Notes: generated by a model from the letters alone, not told the origin. A stretch of DNA of 24,885 bases from Bacteroidales bacterium UBA4363 (GCA_002393965.1 DGSL01000016.1:90460-115344); one strand, 5' to 3'. Positions 1 through 7,575 are shown, counted from the stretch's first letter. A program made the numbers and translations.

Positions 1-1042
1 GCCTCCAACCCAGAGGCTGATCCTCGCCTATCTCCTCGTCACTCAGTTTGCCGTACGCCTGCGACTCCTTATACTCCTTGAACAGCCAATGCTCCTTTGC
101 CAGCGATATACCCTTGTCGTACAATTCCTTATTCTTCGCACGCAACAGGTTAATCCACAGGTGACCCAACTCATGAACCGTCGTGTTCGAGTTCAGCGTT
201 TTCGGATTCAGGTAGATATGGTTCGCAACGAAATTCCCGTTCTCGTCATACTCCGTCTCGCACCACCCATACACCGTGCCGTTCCTGCCCTTCATCTGCC
301 GGACGTTGGAAGTTCCGTGGTAAACGGTCATGAAGCTTGGAGAGTCGCTGCTTGTGCGGATAAATCTAATGCGAGGCTTCGAGCTTCCGTCATGCTGACT
401 CTTTACTGTTGCATACGGTAAATTTCCTCTGCTTTGTTCAGCACTTGTTCTTGTGTTGGATATACCCCCTTCTTGAGGTTCTGATTCATCCACTCCAGCA
501 TCAACATCACCCTCCACTCTGGTCTGCACATTAGCCCGACCATTATTTTGCTGTCTGTATCCATCTCTAAAAGATTCAAACCGCCTGCTAAAATCTTCTG
601 CGCTTCTGAAAGTTTCATTCGCTATTGCTTTTTCAAATGCGTTTATAAATTCCCTATCAGCCTCTATGTCGAATACGGCTCTCGCCTTAACATTCTTATC
701 CTCGCCAAAGTAATCACAAAAATACCAATTATCCGCAGAACGCACTATAACTCCAAACCTTGTTTTGTCTTGAAAACGCTCAAACAAGCTTGATGAAATA
801 ACCGCAAACTCTCTTTTGTCAATAGGAATATAATATTCACCTCCCTCACTCATTATCTGCGCCTCTCCACGCTCGTTGAGCAGTGCCTCCGCCGCCACGG
901 CAGGGTCCACGCCGTTCACCTTGGCGTATGCTATCACATCCCTTGCGAACGGTGTCTTCGGCTCTGTCCCGTCCATCAGTTCGTCGAGCGCGTGTACCTC
1001 CAGTGTTCCGCCACTCGCAAAACCCTCATCACGTTCCCCCAT
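1..1042 (-). CDS. Partial mobile-element 'polyvalent-like' protein with zincin HELGH motif (C-terminus outside window)
   Basis: I translated an uninterrupted minus-strand frame from ATG at 1042-1040 to the window edge, giving 347 codons with no stop. The next upstream in-frame stop is a TAG in the 1080-1100 region, and this ATG is the first one after it, preceded by purine-rich GGAGG. Residues 66-130 form a globular-looking section (EYYIPID, NWYFCDYFGED). Residues 165-235 are polar and low in complexity, like a linker. VHELGHLW at 289-296 is a HExxH metallopeptidase motif in a gluzincin-like context. A long multidomain protein with an embedded zincin is typical of the large polyvalent proteins of Bacteroides conjugative elements and phages. 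The family assignment is inference from architecture. A peptidase alone, or a toxin-like secreted protein, is also possible. The gene has no obvious partner in the window and is separated from skp by accessory sequence. Confidence 0.75.
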   Translation of the reverse strand, partial: MGERDEGFASGGTLEVHALDELMDGTEPKTPFARDVIAYAKVNGVDPAVAAEALLNERGEAQIMSEGGEYYIPIDKREFAVISSSLFERFQDKTRFGVIVRSADNWYFCDYFGEDKNVKARAVFDIEADREFINAFEKAIANETFRSAEDFSRRFESFRDGYRQQNNGRANVQTRVEGDVDAGVDESEPQEGGISNTRTSAEQSRGNLPYATVKSQHDGSSKPRIRFIRTSSDSPSFMTVYHGTSNVRQMKGRNGTVYGWCETEYDENGNFVANHIYLNPKTLNSNTTVHELGHLWINLLRAKNKELYDKGISLAKEHWLFKEYKESQAYGKLSDEEIGEDQPLGWR

Positions 1043-1089
1043 CCTCCATCCCTCCTCCGCTGGCCCCCTCTTTCCCCTTTGACTTCTCT

Positions 1090-1287
1090 AATAACGCATA
1101 GACAAAATATTGTTGAAACAAAGATGAAACATACATAAAACAAATATATAATATAGATAAGACATAGATAAAGCATAGTTATAACATAGATAAGGCATAG
1201 ATAACATATAGATAAAGTATAGATAAGGTATAGATATAATATATATAAGACATTCATAAGTCATATATAAGGCAATGTTGAAACACT
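1090..1287. repeat. 11-bp tandem repeat array, 18 units in perfect register
   Basis: The AT-rich segment divides into eighteen consecutive 11-bp units without a single insertion or deletion. Examples are GATAAGACATA (1156-1166), GATAAAGCATA (1167-1177), GATAAGGCATA (1189-1199), GATAAAGTATA (1211-1221) and GATAAGGTATA (1222-1232). The consensus is roughly GATAARRYATA. Outer units diverge, and two units beginning GTTGAAACA (1112 and 1277) bracket the core. Units differ from each other, so this is an old or selected array rather than a fresh slippage product. There are no spacers, so it is not a CRISPR array. The period is close to one helical turn, which would put each A/T step on the same face of the DNA. 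Confidence 0.9.
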
Positions 1288-1340
1288 TCCTCTCCACTCT
1301 TGTCCCACTGTCTGTCTTCTTTTCTCTCGCCACCGATTTT

Positions 1341-1391
1341 GCTCCGACTCCCGGTTGATACGGAGTGGCATTCGACGGAATACCGGGTGCC
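1341..1391. repeat. 51-bp direct repeat copy A (duplicate of the 3' end of skp)
   Basis: This segment matches 1775-1825 at 50 of 51 positions: 45 identical bases, one mismatch (1386 against 1820), then five identical bases. The original copy encodes the last residues of the first skp gene (GIPSNATPYQPGVGAK). The similarity stops sharply at both ends. A gene-end duplication of this size is what site-specific integration at a gene 3' end leaves behind, so I read it as an att-like site. A simple segmental duplication cannot be excluded. Confidence 0.75.
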
Positions 1392-1617
1392 GTTCCTCTT
1401 GGCATTGAGAATAACCATTCCGGTTTCTCGGCATTCTTCTTACAAACTCCCTTTTAAATGCTTTATAACATAAGGTATTGAGGATGTTTAGGCGCGGATC
1501 TTGTATATTTGTGGATATGTTAATTGGGAGGCGAACGAAATGGAAAGGAATAAAAACAAATACACCATGTGATGCCTCCATCCCTCCATTCACGATATCG
1601 ACTACGCTTTCGTATAG
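1392..1617. other. Non-coding stretch between duplicated skp end and terminator
   Basis: I find no convincing gene here. A TATATTTG match to the Bacteroidetes -7 element lies at 1504-1511 on the plus strand, but it has no TTTG at the expected distance. The only reading frame after it is about 44 codons long and runs into the terminator. The short frames on either strand look random. The segment could be a remnant of an inserted element or the old flank of skp. Confidence 0.5.
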
Positions 1618-1669
1618 GACTAAAAAAAGCACCCCTGTCAGGATTCCCTGACAGGGGTGCTTTTTTAGT
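1618..1669. terminator. Strong bidirectional rho-independent terminator
   Basis: A near-perfect palindrome has arms GCACCCCTGTCAGG and CCTGACAGGGGTGC around the loop ATTC. It is flanked by an A-run on the left and a T-run on the right, and the pairing extends into GACTAAAAAA/TTTTTTAGTC with one bulged A. It can terminate transcripts arriving from either side. It lies about 100 bp beyond the stop of the last skp gene and is the natural end of the bamA-skp operon. Confidence 0.92.
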
Positions 1670-1767
1670 CTTCGGGAGACCCCACTATCGTCTGTCATTA
1701 TTCTTTCCTGTTTCGGAAAGGAGACAGATCACGGTAGGGTGTTTCACGTCCTCTTCGGAGGATGTGA

Positions 1768-2316
1768 TTACTTCGCTCCGACTCCCGGTTGATACGGAGT
1801 GGCATTCGACGGAATACCGAGTGCCTTACGTACGGCAGCCGTGATGCTGACCGCCTTGGTAGAGTGGAATATCAGTGAGCCTTCTTCCACTACGTAGTCA
1901 ATACCCTGGGCATTGGCGACGTCGTTGATGGCGGTACGGATCTTGTTGATGACGGGCATCATCTCCGTCTCCTGTGCTTTCTGCACACTCTCCGTTGCGT
2001 TCTGACGGAAGTTCTGGATTCTCTGATCCAGGGCTGCCAGTTCGTCGCGTTTGTCTTTCAGGATGGTCTGGTCCGTGGCTGGGTTCGACTCCAGTTTCTG
2101 GTACTCCTCCAACTTCTTCTGACCTTCCTGATTCAACTTCAGCAACTGGTCTTCATACTGTTTCGAGGTGGATTCCAACTTCGTCATCGCAGTCTTGTAT
2201 TCCGGACTGACCATCATGATCTCCTGGGTGTTGACGTAGGCGAAATTGTTCTGTGCCGATGCTGCCAATGGCAGTACACACAGCAGGAGTCCGAGAAGTG
2301 TTTTCGTTGTTTTCAT
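1768..2316 (-). CDS. Skp/OmpH-family periplasmic chaperone (second, operon-distal copy)
   Basis: A protein of 182 residues with a signal peptide (MKTTKTLLGLLLCVLPLAASAQ, cut near AQ-NN). The segment FAYVNTQEIM at 25-34 matches the start of the OmpH/Skp fold. A long charged, coiled-coil helix covers roughly residues 40-115 and is followed by the return strands near VINKI and YVVEEGSLIF. Family members are trimeric periplasmic chaperones that hold unfolded outer-membrane proteins for the BAM complex. The gene lies 48 bp downstream of a second skp gene and belongs to the bamA operon. It has an extra proline/glycine-rich C-terminal tail (ALGIPSNATPYQPGVGAK), and that tail is the sequence duplicated at 1341-1391. 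The start is set by the signal peptide. Confidence 0.93.
   Translation of the reverse strand: MKTTKTLLGLLLCVLPLAASAQNNFAYVNTQEIMMVSPEYKTAMTKLESTSKQYEDQLLKLNQEGQKKLEEYQKLESNPATDQTILKDKRDELAALDQRIQNFRQNATESVQKAQETEMMPVINKIRTAINDVANAQGIDYVVEEGSLIFHSTKAVSITAAVRKALGIPSNATPYQPGVGAK
1775..1825. repeat. 51-bp direct repeat copy B (3' end of skp itself)
   Basis: This is the chromosomal partner of the copy at 1341-1391. It covers the last 17 codons of the downstream skp/ompH gene, stopping a few bases before its TAA stop. The position inside the gene end means an insertion here would leave the gene intact, as seen for many tyrosine-recombinase elements. Confidence 0.75.
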
Positions 2317-2364
2317 TTTTTTCTTTATCCTTTTTTGATTGTTTTGTTTTCGAATAGGGGAGGG

Positions 2365-2883
2365 TTATTTCGCATAACCCAACTTGGTGAGCACCTCGTC
2401 CGAGATATCTGACTTCGCTCCGACATAGACGATCGATTGTGCCGACGTCTTGTCCAGGACAATGGAGTAGCCGCCAGCGTCGGCAACGGACTTCACCGCC
2501 GAATACACCTCGTCCTGTATAGGCTTCAGCAATGCTTCCCGTTTCTTGTACAACTCGCCGTCCTGACCGAAGTATTTGCGCTTCAGGTCTGCCGTGGCTT
2601 TCTCCTTTGCCACAATCTCGTTTTCTCGCTTCACCTGCATTTCCTTCGAGAGGAAGACCAGTTCCGTCTGGTAGTTCTCATACATGCTCTTGGCTTCAGC
2701 CGTCGAGGCATCGATCTCTTTCTTCCATTTCTGCGTGACCTGGTTCAGCTGCTCCGAGGCTGACTCATACGCTGGCACGTTCTTGAGGATGTATTGCATG
2801 TCAACTACGGCAACGCCGTTCTTCTGTGCCGTGGCTCCTATGACGAATAGGAGGAGAGGGAGGAGTGTGATGATTCTTTTCAT
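2365..2883 (-). CDS. Skp/OmpH-family periplasmic chaperone (first, bamA-proximal copy)
   Basis: A protein of 172 residues starting at MKRIITLLPLLLFVIGATAQ, a clear signal peptide. An in-frame ATG 63 bp upstream would add a lysine/arginine-rich stretch before the signal peptide, so I prefer the internal start. GVAVVDMQYIL resembles the first strand of Skp/OmpH. A long coiled-coil arm follows (about 45-115), then the C-terminal SIVLDKTSAQSIVYVG. The expected role is to escort outer-membrane proteins across the periplasm to BamA, which is encoded 81 bp upstream. The two tandem copies differ strongly in sequence, so they are old paralogues rather than a recent duplication. Tandem ompH copies after bamA are usual in Bacteroidales. 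Confidence 0.93.
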   Translation of the reverse strand: MKRIITLLPLLLFVIGATAQKNGVAVVDMQYILKNVPAYESASEQLNQVTQKWKKEIDASTAEAKSMYENYQTELVFLSKEMQVKRENEIVAKEKATADLKRKYFGQDGELYKKREALLKPIQDEVYSAVKSVADAGGYSIVLDKTSAQSIVYVGAKSDISDEVLTKLGYAK

Positions 2884-2964
2884 GGTCCGTGTTTTTTTTA
2901 TGTTTATATAGGTTCTTCTCTTTCGTTTCGGCAAATTCCGTGCCAAGCGTTTCCTTACCGTGCG

Positions 2965-5553
2965 TTAGAATTCCTGACCGATGATGAAGGAGAAGTGTGA
3001 ACCCGAGTAGGACGGCGTGTTCTTCACTTCGTCAAATCCATAACCCCAGTCAACGCCCATCAGTCCGAACATCGGCAGGAACAGACGGACTCCGACACCC
3101 GCCGAACGCTTCAAATCGAACGGGTCAAACTCCGTGAATTCCGACCAGCAGTTTCCACCCTCTACGAACGCAAGGGCATAGATCGTCGTAGTGCCCTTCA
3201 GCACCAAAGGATACCGCAACTCCATCGTCAGACGCGTATACAGGTTTCCGTTATAACCACCCGTCGACGTGTACGGCGTCAGCGATCCGGACGAGTAACC
3301 GCGCAGACCAATCGTCTCGGTCGAGTAGGTCGAGTACGAACCCGACATGCCGTCGCCACCCATGTAGAAAGTGCCGAACGGTGAGCGACGGTCCGAGTTG
3401 TAATAACCCAGGAATCCGTACTCCATGCGAGTCATCACGACGAGCTTCTGGTCCTTCGTCAGCGGTGTGAACAGACGTCCCTTGAATTTCCACTTGTGGT
3501 ATTCCAACCATCTGTAGCGCTCCGAGTCCTTCAGCTTCGAGAAGTCTCGGTGGTCAAAGAGTGAATACGGCGGCGTGAACTCACACGAGAGTGAGAACGC
3601 CGAACCCTGACGTGTGTAGATAGGGTTGTCAATCGACGAACGACCCAGCGTCAGGTCGATGGAGAAGTTGTTGGCCGTTCCGTCCGTCATGATGAAGTAG
3701 GTCCAGTTCTTCAGACTGTATCGCTGATAGTTCAGCGAGGTGTTCAGTGTGAAGTAGTCGTCCGGCCAGTTCAGACGCTTGCCCAGACCCAGCGATACGC
3801 CGAAGATGTGCACGTATTTGTCCGGGTCAATGTCATACGCATAGTACGTGCCGTAGTCCGACGATGAGTACATCGACGAGTAGTAGTTCGACGCATACAC
3901 GTTCGAACGCGACGAAACTCCCGACTGCATCGAGTAGTACATCGAGAGCGACAGCTGATTCGGACGCTTGCCGCCAAACCAGTTATCGACAAACGTGCCC
4001 GAGAACGACGTGTAGTACGAACCGTTCGTCGTCGCACGCAACGACAGTGTCTGACCCTCGCCCTGGGGAACGATGCGATACGTCTCCGGCTTGAAGAGGT
4101 TCTGGATCGCAAAGTTCGTGAATTTGATGCCGAGAGAACCCGTCAGACCCGTCGCTCCGTAACCCAGCGACATCTCAATCTGGTCTGACGATTTGGTCTC
4201 CAGGTTGTAGTTGATGTCCACCGTCCCGTTCTCTGGATCCGGCTGTATGTCCGGCACGATCTTCTCAGGATCGAAATAACCCATCTGGGCAATCTCTCGC
4301 ATCGTTCGCATGATGTCCGACTTGCTGTACAACTGACCGGGCTTGGTGCGCAACTCCCGACGGACCACGTGCTCATACACACGGTCATTGCCGTTGATGC
4401 CAACACGGTTGATCACAGCCTGTTTCCCTTCGTAGATGCGCATCTCGAAGTCAATCGAGTCGCCTTCTATTCGGGCCTCCACAGGGTCAATGCTCGAGAA
4501 TAGGTAACCGTTGTCTTGATAGAGGTTCGCTACCGCATCCTCGTCACCCTGAATGCGGTCGTTCAGGTACTTGGCATTATAGACGTCACCCGGTGCAATG
4601 CGTAGCAGACGGTTCAGCTCCGCCGTCGAATACAGCGTGTTGCCTACCCAACGGATCGAACGGATATAGTATTTGCGACCCTCGCTCACCTTGATGCGGA
4701 TATCGACTTTCTCCTTCTTCCCGTGACCGCAGGCATAGACCGTGTCACTCACGATATACGCGTCGCGGTAACCGAACTCATTGAATTTCGACACCAGGTT
4801 CTGCTTATCCTCTTTATACAGGTCGCCGACGAATTTCTTTGTCTTGAACAGGTTGTAGAAGCGCGACTCGTTCGTCTTCTTCATAGCGCGGTTCAACTTG
4901 TGGCGCGACAGGTGCTCGTTGCCTTCATAGTAGATGCGGTGAACCTTCACCTTCTTTCCTTTGTCAACGGCTATATTGACAAAAACACAGTTCGGCTGCG
5001 CATTGTCCGGTATCGACGTGATCTCTACCTCCGCATTGCGATATCCCTTCTCGTTGAAGTATCCCTTGATGACGTGACGCGTCTGGTCTTCATTGTTCGT
5101 CGTGAACTGACCGCCGTCAAACAGGTTGATCTGAGGACTCAGGTCCTCTTTCTGCGATTTCTTCAGACCCTCAAAATAGACCTTCGAGATCTTCGGACGC
5201 TGCTTCAGTACGATGTTCAGCCAGATCTGGTCCCCCTCCATCTTCGTCGTCGTGATCTTGACGTCATCAAAGAGCCCCTGTTTCCAGAAACGCTTGATGG
5301 CATTCGAGATCTCATCTCCGGGCAGCGAGATCGTCTGACCGATGTTCAGACCCGAGAATCCGATGATGATGCTCGGCTCATAGCCCTTCGCTCCCGTGAC
5401 TTTGATGTCCGCGATCTTGTACGTGTGGGGAGACGAACCGTAGTCGATCTCCAGATATTCGTTCTGACCCATGCTCCGCTGGGGAATGGTCCAGCATAGT
5501 AGCAGGAGGGGCAATAGGATGAGGCTTTTCAGATATGTCGTTTTTCTCAGCAT
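2965..5553 (-). CDS. bamA: BamA, outer-membrane protein assembly factor
   Basis: This 862-residue protein is the Omp85 core of the BAM complex, which folds and inserts beta-barrel proteins into the outer membrane. A signal peptide (about 1-30, ending MGQ) is followed by five POTRA domains, roughly 47-118, 119-199, 202-290, 296-375 and 378-452. From about 455 to the end is the 16-strand barrel. The conserved L6-loop VRGF motif appears here as LRGY (TIGLRGYSSG), and the chain ends in phenylalanine (IGQEF), the usual barrel C-signal. A Ser/Tyr-rich stretch near 545-575 is probably a surface loop. The length is typical of Bacteroidetes BamA. It starts 30 bp after uppS and precedes two skp genes, so a carrier-lipid enzyme, the insertase and its chaperones are co-transcribed. 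Confidence 0.97.
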   Translation of the reverse strand: MLRKTTYLKSLILLPLLLLCWTIPQRSMGQNEYLEIDYGSSPHTYKIADIKVTGAKGYEPSIIIGFSGLNIGQTISLPGDEISNAIKRFWKQGLFDDVKITTTKMEGDQIWLNIVLKQRPKISKVYFEGLKKSQKEDLSPQINLFDGGQFTTNNEDQTRHVIKGYFNEKGYRNAEVEITSIPDNAQPNCVFVNIAVDKGKKVKVHRIYYEGNEHLSRHKLNRAMKKTNESRFYNLFKTKKFVGDLYKEDKQNLVSKFNEFGYRDAYIVSDTVYACGHGKKEKVDIRIKVSEGRKYYIRSIRWVGNTLYSTAELNRLLRIAPGDVYNAKYLNDRIQGDEDAVANLYQDNGYLFSSIDPVEARIEGDSIDFEMRIYEGKQAVINRVGINGNDRVYEHVVRRELRTKPGQLYSKSDIMRTMREIAQMGYFDPEKIVPDIQPDPENGTVDINYNLETKSSDQIEMSLGYGATGLTGSLGIKFTNFAIQNLFKPETYRIVPQGEGQTLSLRATTNGSYYTSFSGTFVDNWFGGKRPNQLSLSMYYSMQSGVSSRSNVYASNYYSSMYSSSDYGTYYAYDIDPDKYVHIFGVSLGLGKRLNWPDDYFTLNTSLNYQRYSLKNWTYFIMTDGTANNFSIDLTLGRSSIDNPIYTRQGSAFSLSCEFTPPYSLFDHRDFSKLKDSERYRWLEYHKWKFKGRLFTPLTKDQKLVVMTRMEYGFLGYYNSDRRSPFGTFYMGGDGMSGSYSTYSTETIGLRGYSSGSLTPYTSTGGYNGNLYTRLTMELRYPLVLKGTTTIYALAFVEGGNCWSEFTEFDPFDLKRSAGVGVRLFLPMFGLMGVDWGYGFDEVKNTPSYSGSHFSFIIGQEF

Positions 5554-5583
5554 TGTGTTTTTTTCGCGTGTGATGGCGTGTTC

Positions 5584-6339
5584 TTAGTTCAGGTGCTCAG
5601 CCTGCTCTTCCGTGAGACCGAAACGGCGTTGACGGTTCTGATAGGCAAGTATAGCCTGTGCCAGGTCGTCTTTGCGGAAGTCCGGCCAGTATTGGTCCGA
5701 GAAGTAGAGTTCCGTATACGCAATCTGCCACAGCAGGAAGTTCGAGATGCGCTTCTCGCCTCCCGTACGGATCAGCAAGTCAGGGTCGGGAATGTCATGC
5801 GTCTCCAGGAGCGATGTGACGTACGTTTCGTCCACGTCTTCCGCTCTCCGCTTTCCATCCTGAGCCTCCCTCACCGCCGCGCGGAACGCTTCCGTGATCT
5901 CCCAGCGCGACGAGTACGACAGGGCAAGGATTACCGTTACACCCGTGTTCTTCGACGCTTTCTCAATACACCCGTCCAGACGGCTGCGCACCTCGCTGCT
6001 CATACGGCTGACGTCGCCGATTACGCGCAGGCGGATGTTGTTGTCCATGAGCTTCTGCGTGTTCGCCTCGATGGCATAGACCAGTAGGTCCATCAACGCA
6101 TCGACTTCTTCCTTCGGACGGTTCCAGTTCTCCGTCGAGAAGGTGTACAACGTCAGGTATTTCACTCCCAGCATCACGCAACCCTGTATGGCTTCGTCCA
6201 CGGCTTCCAGCGCTTCCTTGTGACCGTCCGTGCGCGGACGGCCTTTCTCCATCGCCCAACGGCCGTTCCCGTCCATGATGATGGCAACATGCGTTGGTAC
6301 GGGACGGGCTAGCACTTGTTCTTTCAGCGATTCTGTCAT
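5584..6339 (-). CDS. uppS: Undecaprenyl diphosphate synthase (isoprenyl transferase)
   Basis: A cis-prenyltransferase of 251 residues, close to the 253 of the E. coli enzyme. It condenses isopentenyl diphosphate units onto farnesyl diphosphate to make the C55 carrier used for peptidoglycan, O-antigen and other envelope sugars. Visible motifs are HVAIIMDGNGRWA (catalytic Asp23), TLYTFSTENWNRP, and the C-terminal PDLLIRTGGEKRISNFLLWQIAYTE region. I chose MTESLKEQ rather than an ATG 84 bp upstream. The extra 28 residues are not family-like and would run into the end of the preceding gene. The gene lies in the DUF6089-uppS-bamA-skp-skp operon. Confidence 0.97.
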   Translation of the reverse strand: MTESLKEQVLARPVPTHVAIIMDGNGRWAMEKGRPRTDGHKEALEAVDEAIQGCVMLGVKYLTLYTFSTENWNRPKEEVDALMDLLVYAIEANTQKLMDNNIRLRVIGDVSRMSSEVRSRLDGCIEKASKNTGVTVILALSYSSRWEITEAFRAAVREAQDGKRRAEDVDETYVTSLLETHDIPDPDLLIRTGGEKRISNFLLWQIAYTELYFSDQYWPDFRKDDLAQAILAYQNRQRRFGLTEEQAEHLN

Positions 6340-6365
6340 AGTATGAGGGTTCTTTTTTGTTCTTT

Positions 6366-7046
6366 TTAGTTCTTGCAGAAACGGTTCCGGTCCCCAAGGT
6401 CTATGCCGATGAAGAGCATGCACATCGAGTACCAGTCGTTATTGATGAGCGACGAACGTTTCTCAAAACGGTAGGGGTTATCCACCAGGTCGAATTTGTC
6501 GGTGCAGAGTTTGTGCATCGTCCATTCCACCCCGATGTTGTAGCGGCGGAATATCTTGCACTTGATGCCTGCACCGAATGGAAACGCCACCGTGTAGCGC
6601 AACGACTTGCGGTCGTTGTTGTACGCACCCAGACCGATGCCCCCGCAGATGTAAGGAGTGAAGTAGCGCGACCAGATCAGGCTGTTCATCTCTCCGTATT
6701 CAAAGAAGTTGAACTCCATCTGCACGTCCGCATTCGCATAGTTCTTCTTCAATGGCGAGCCGATACGTGCAATGTCGACCTGAACCTTCGTCGCCCAGTG
6801 TGGGTTCCAGTTACAGCGGAAATAGCCGCCGATGCCCGGACCGATGTCGTTGAACAACGTACGGTTACGGTCTCCTAAGTAGAACGATTCGCCCGCCTTA
6901 CCGCCGATCTCCCACAACGCCTGAGCCCTCACGCTCCATACGCTGCCGATCGTCAGCAACATCAATAGCACGATTGCTGCGGAATGACGATTCCGCCGCT
7001 CTCCTCCCTCTGCCTTGATCCGCTTGTCACGTTGTCCGAAGTCCAT
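6366..7046 (-). CDS. Predicted outer-membrane beta-barrel protein, DUF6089-like
   Basis: The 226-residue product has a basic start (MDFGQRDKRIKAEGG), a hydrophobic segment ending in the likely signal cleavage site VRAQA, and then a chain of amphipathic aromatic beta-strands (WEIGGKAGESFYLGD, GIGGYFRCNWNPHW, YTPYICGGIGLGAY, IGVEWTMHKL). This pattern fits the DUF6089 family, which commonly sits just before uppS and bamA in Bacteroidales. The function is not established, and a small 8-strand barrel is the likely shape. An exact consensus promoter ends about 30 bp before this ATG and lies inside the longer open frame, so the longer start (7112) cannot be used by that transcript. It is the first gene of the bamA unit. 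Confidence 0.85.
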   Translation of the reverse strand: MDFGQRDKRIKAEGGERRNRHSAAIVLLMLLTIGSVWSVRAQALWEIGGKAGESFYLGDRNRTLFNDIGPGIGGYFRCNWNPHWATKVQVDIARIGSPLKKNYANADVQMEFNFFEYGEMNSLIWSRYFTPYICGGIGLGAYNNDRKSLRYTVAFPFGAGIKCKIFRRYNIGVEWTMHKLCTDKFDLVDNPYRFEKRSSLINNDWYSMCMLFIGIDLGDRNRFCKN

Positions 7047-7075
7047 CTTCAATGATTGTCTCTGACAATAACGGG

Positions 7076-7106
7076 CAAAAATACGTAAATTTTCCTGCAG
7101 GGCAAA
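7076..7106 (-). promoter_or_regulatory. Consensus Bacteroidetes promoter for DUF6089-uppS-bamA-skp-skp
   Basis: Reading the minus strand, TTTG (7106-7103) is followed by exactly 19 bp and then TATTTTTG (7083-7076). This matches the Bacteroidetes primary sigma consensus TTTG-N19-TAnnTTTG at every fixed position. Transcription would begin near 7069, leaving a leader of about 20-25 nt before the ATG at 7046. It gives the bamA genes their own promoter even if they are also read from ybeY upstream. Confidence 0.85.
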
Positions 7107-7137
7107 ATACACGCTTTCGAAAACGTCCTCTTTCCCT

Positions 7138-7575
7138 TTATCTCTCTCTTCCCGCCGTTGGGAATAGGCCCAGCGCCTCGTCCTCCTGACGCGTCATCTC
7201 GCGCCGGTCATCCGGCTGCTTGTCCTCCTGTCCGCATAGGTGCAGGATGCCGTGTATCACGATGCGGCGCAACTCTTCCTCGAAGGTTGTGCCGTAACTC
7301 TCGGCATTGGAGCGTACCGTCTCGGTGGAGATGAAGATGTCTCCGTTCAGGACGTCACCTTCCGTGTAGTCAAACGTGATGATGTCCGTGTAGTAGTCGT
7401 GCTGAAGGTACTGACGGTTGACCTCCAGTATCTTTTCGTCACTGCAGAAGATATAGGCCACTTCGCCTATTTTCTTGCCGTGAAGGTGCGCCACTTCCGC
7501 AATCCATTTCGATGTCGTCCGGCGTGGAAATCTCGGCACGCGGGGAATTGACGGGTCGTTCTGATAGGTGATCAT
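7138..7575 (-). CDS. ybeY: YbeY, endoribonuclease / rRNA maturation factor
   Basis: This 145-residue protein belongs to the UPF0054/YbeY family, a metal-dependent single-strand endoribonuclease needed for 16S rRNA 3'-end maturation and ribosome quality control. NRQYLQHDYYTDIITFDY and GDIFIS are family blocks. The metal site reads H108-GIL-H112-LCGQE-D118. In E. coli the third ligand is His, while here the position holds Asp. Bacteroidetes homologues commonly carry an acidic or lysine-rich CGYKDK-type variant at this point, so I take the gene as functional. It lies 76 bp after the acyltransferase gene and 91 bp before the DUF6089 gene, and that second gap holds the bamA-unit promoter. Confidence 0.94.
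   Translation of the reverse strand: MITYQNDPSIPRVPRFPRRTTSKWIAEVAHLHGKKIGEVAYIFCSDEKILEVNRQYLQHDYYTDIITFDYTEGDVLNGDIFISTETVRSNAESYGTTFEEELRRIVIHGILHLCGQEDKQPDDRREMTRQEDEALGLFPTAGRER

Noticed and set aside
403..618. 71-codon minus-strand frame (MKLSEAQKILAGG...)
   Set aside because: It lies wholly inside the longer 1-1042 frame on the same strand, which reads as a continuous protein on both sides. It is an out-of-frame overprint.
1090..1287. Possible CRISPR array
   Set aside because: Repeat units are contiguous with no unique spacers, and no cas genes are present.
976..1405. Two minus-strand frames of 93 and 105 codons rich in Tyr, Ile and Leu
   Set aside because: Their protein repeats (11-residue period) are only the translation of the 11-bp DNA array. 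The second joins it to the copied skp tail. No start signals or family features.
1504..1511. TATATTTG promoter-like match
   Set aside because: No -33 partner at a usable distance and no gene or RNA downstream before the terminator.
4723..5499. 258-codon plus-strand frame opposite bamA
   Set aside because: Antisense shadow of the POTRA-coding region. The minus-strand frame has full BamA architecture.
5578..6087. 169-codon plus-strand frame opposite uppS
   Set aside because: Antisense shadow of a clearly recognisable uppS.
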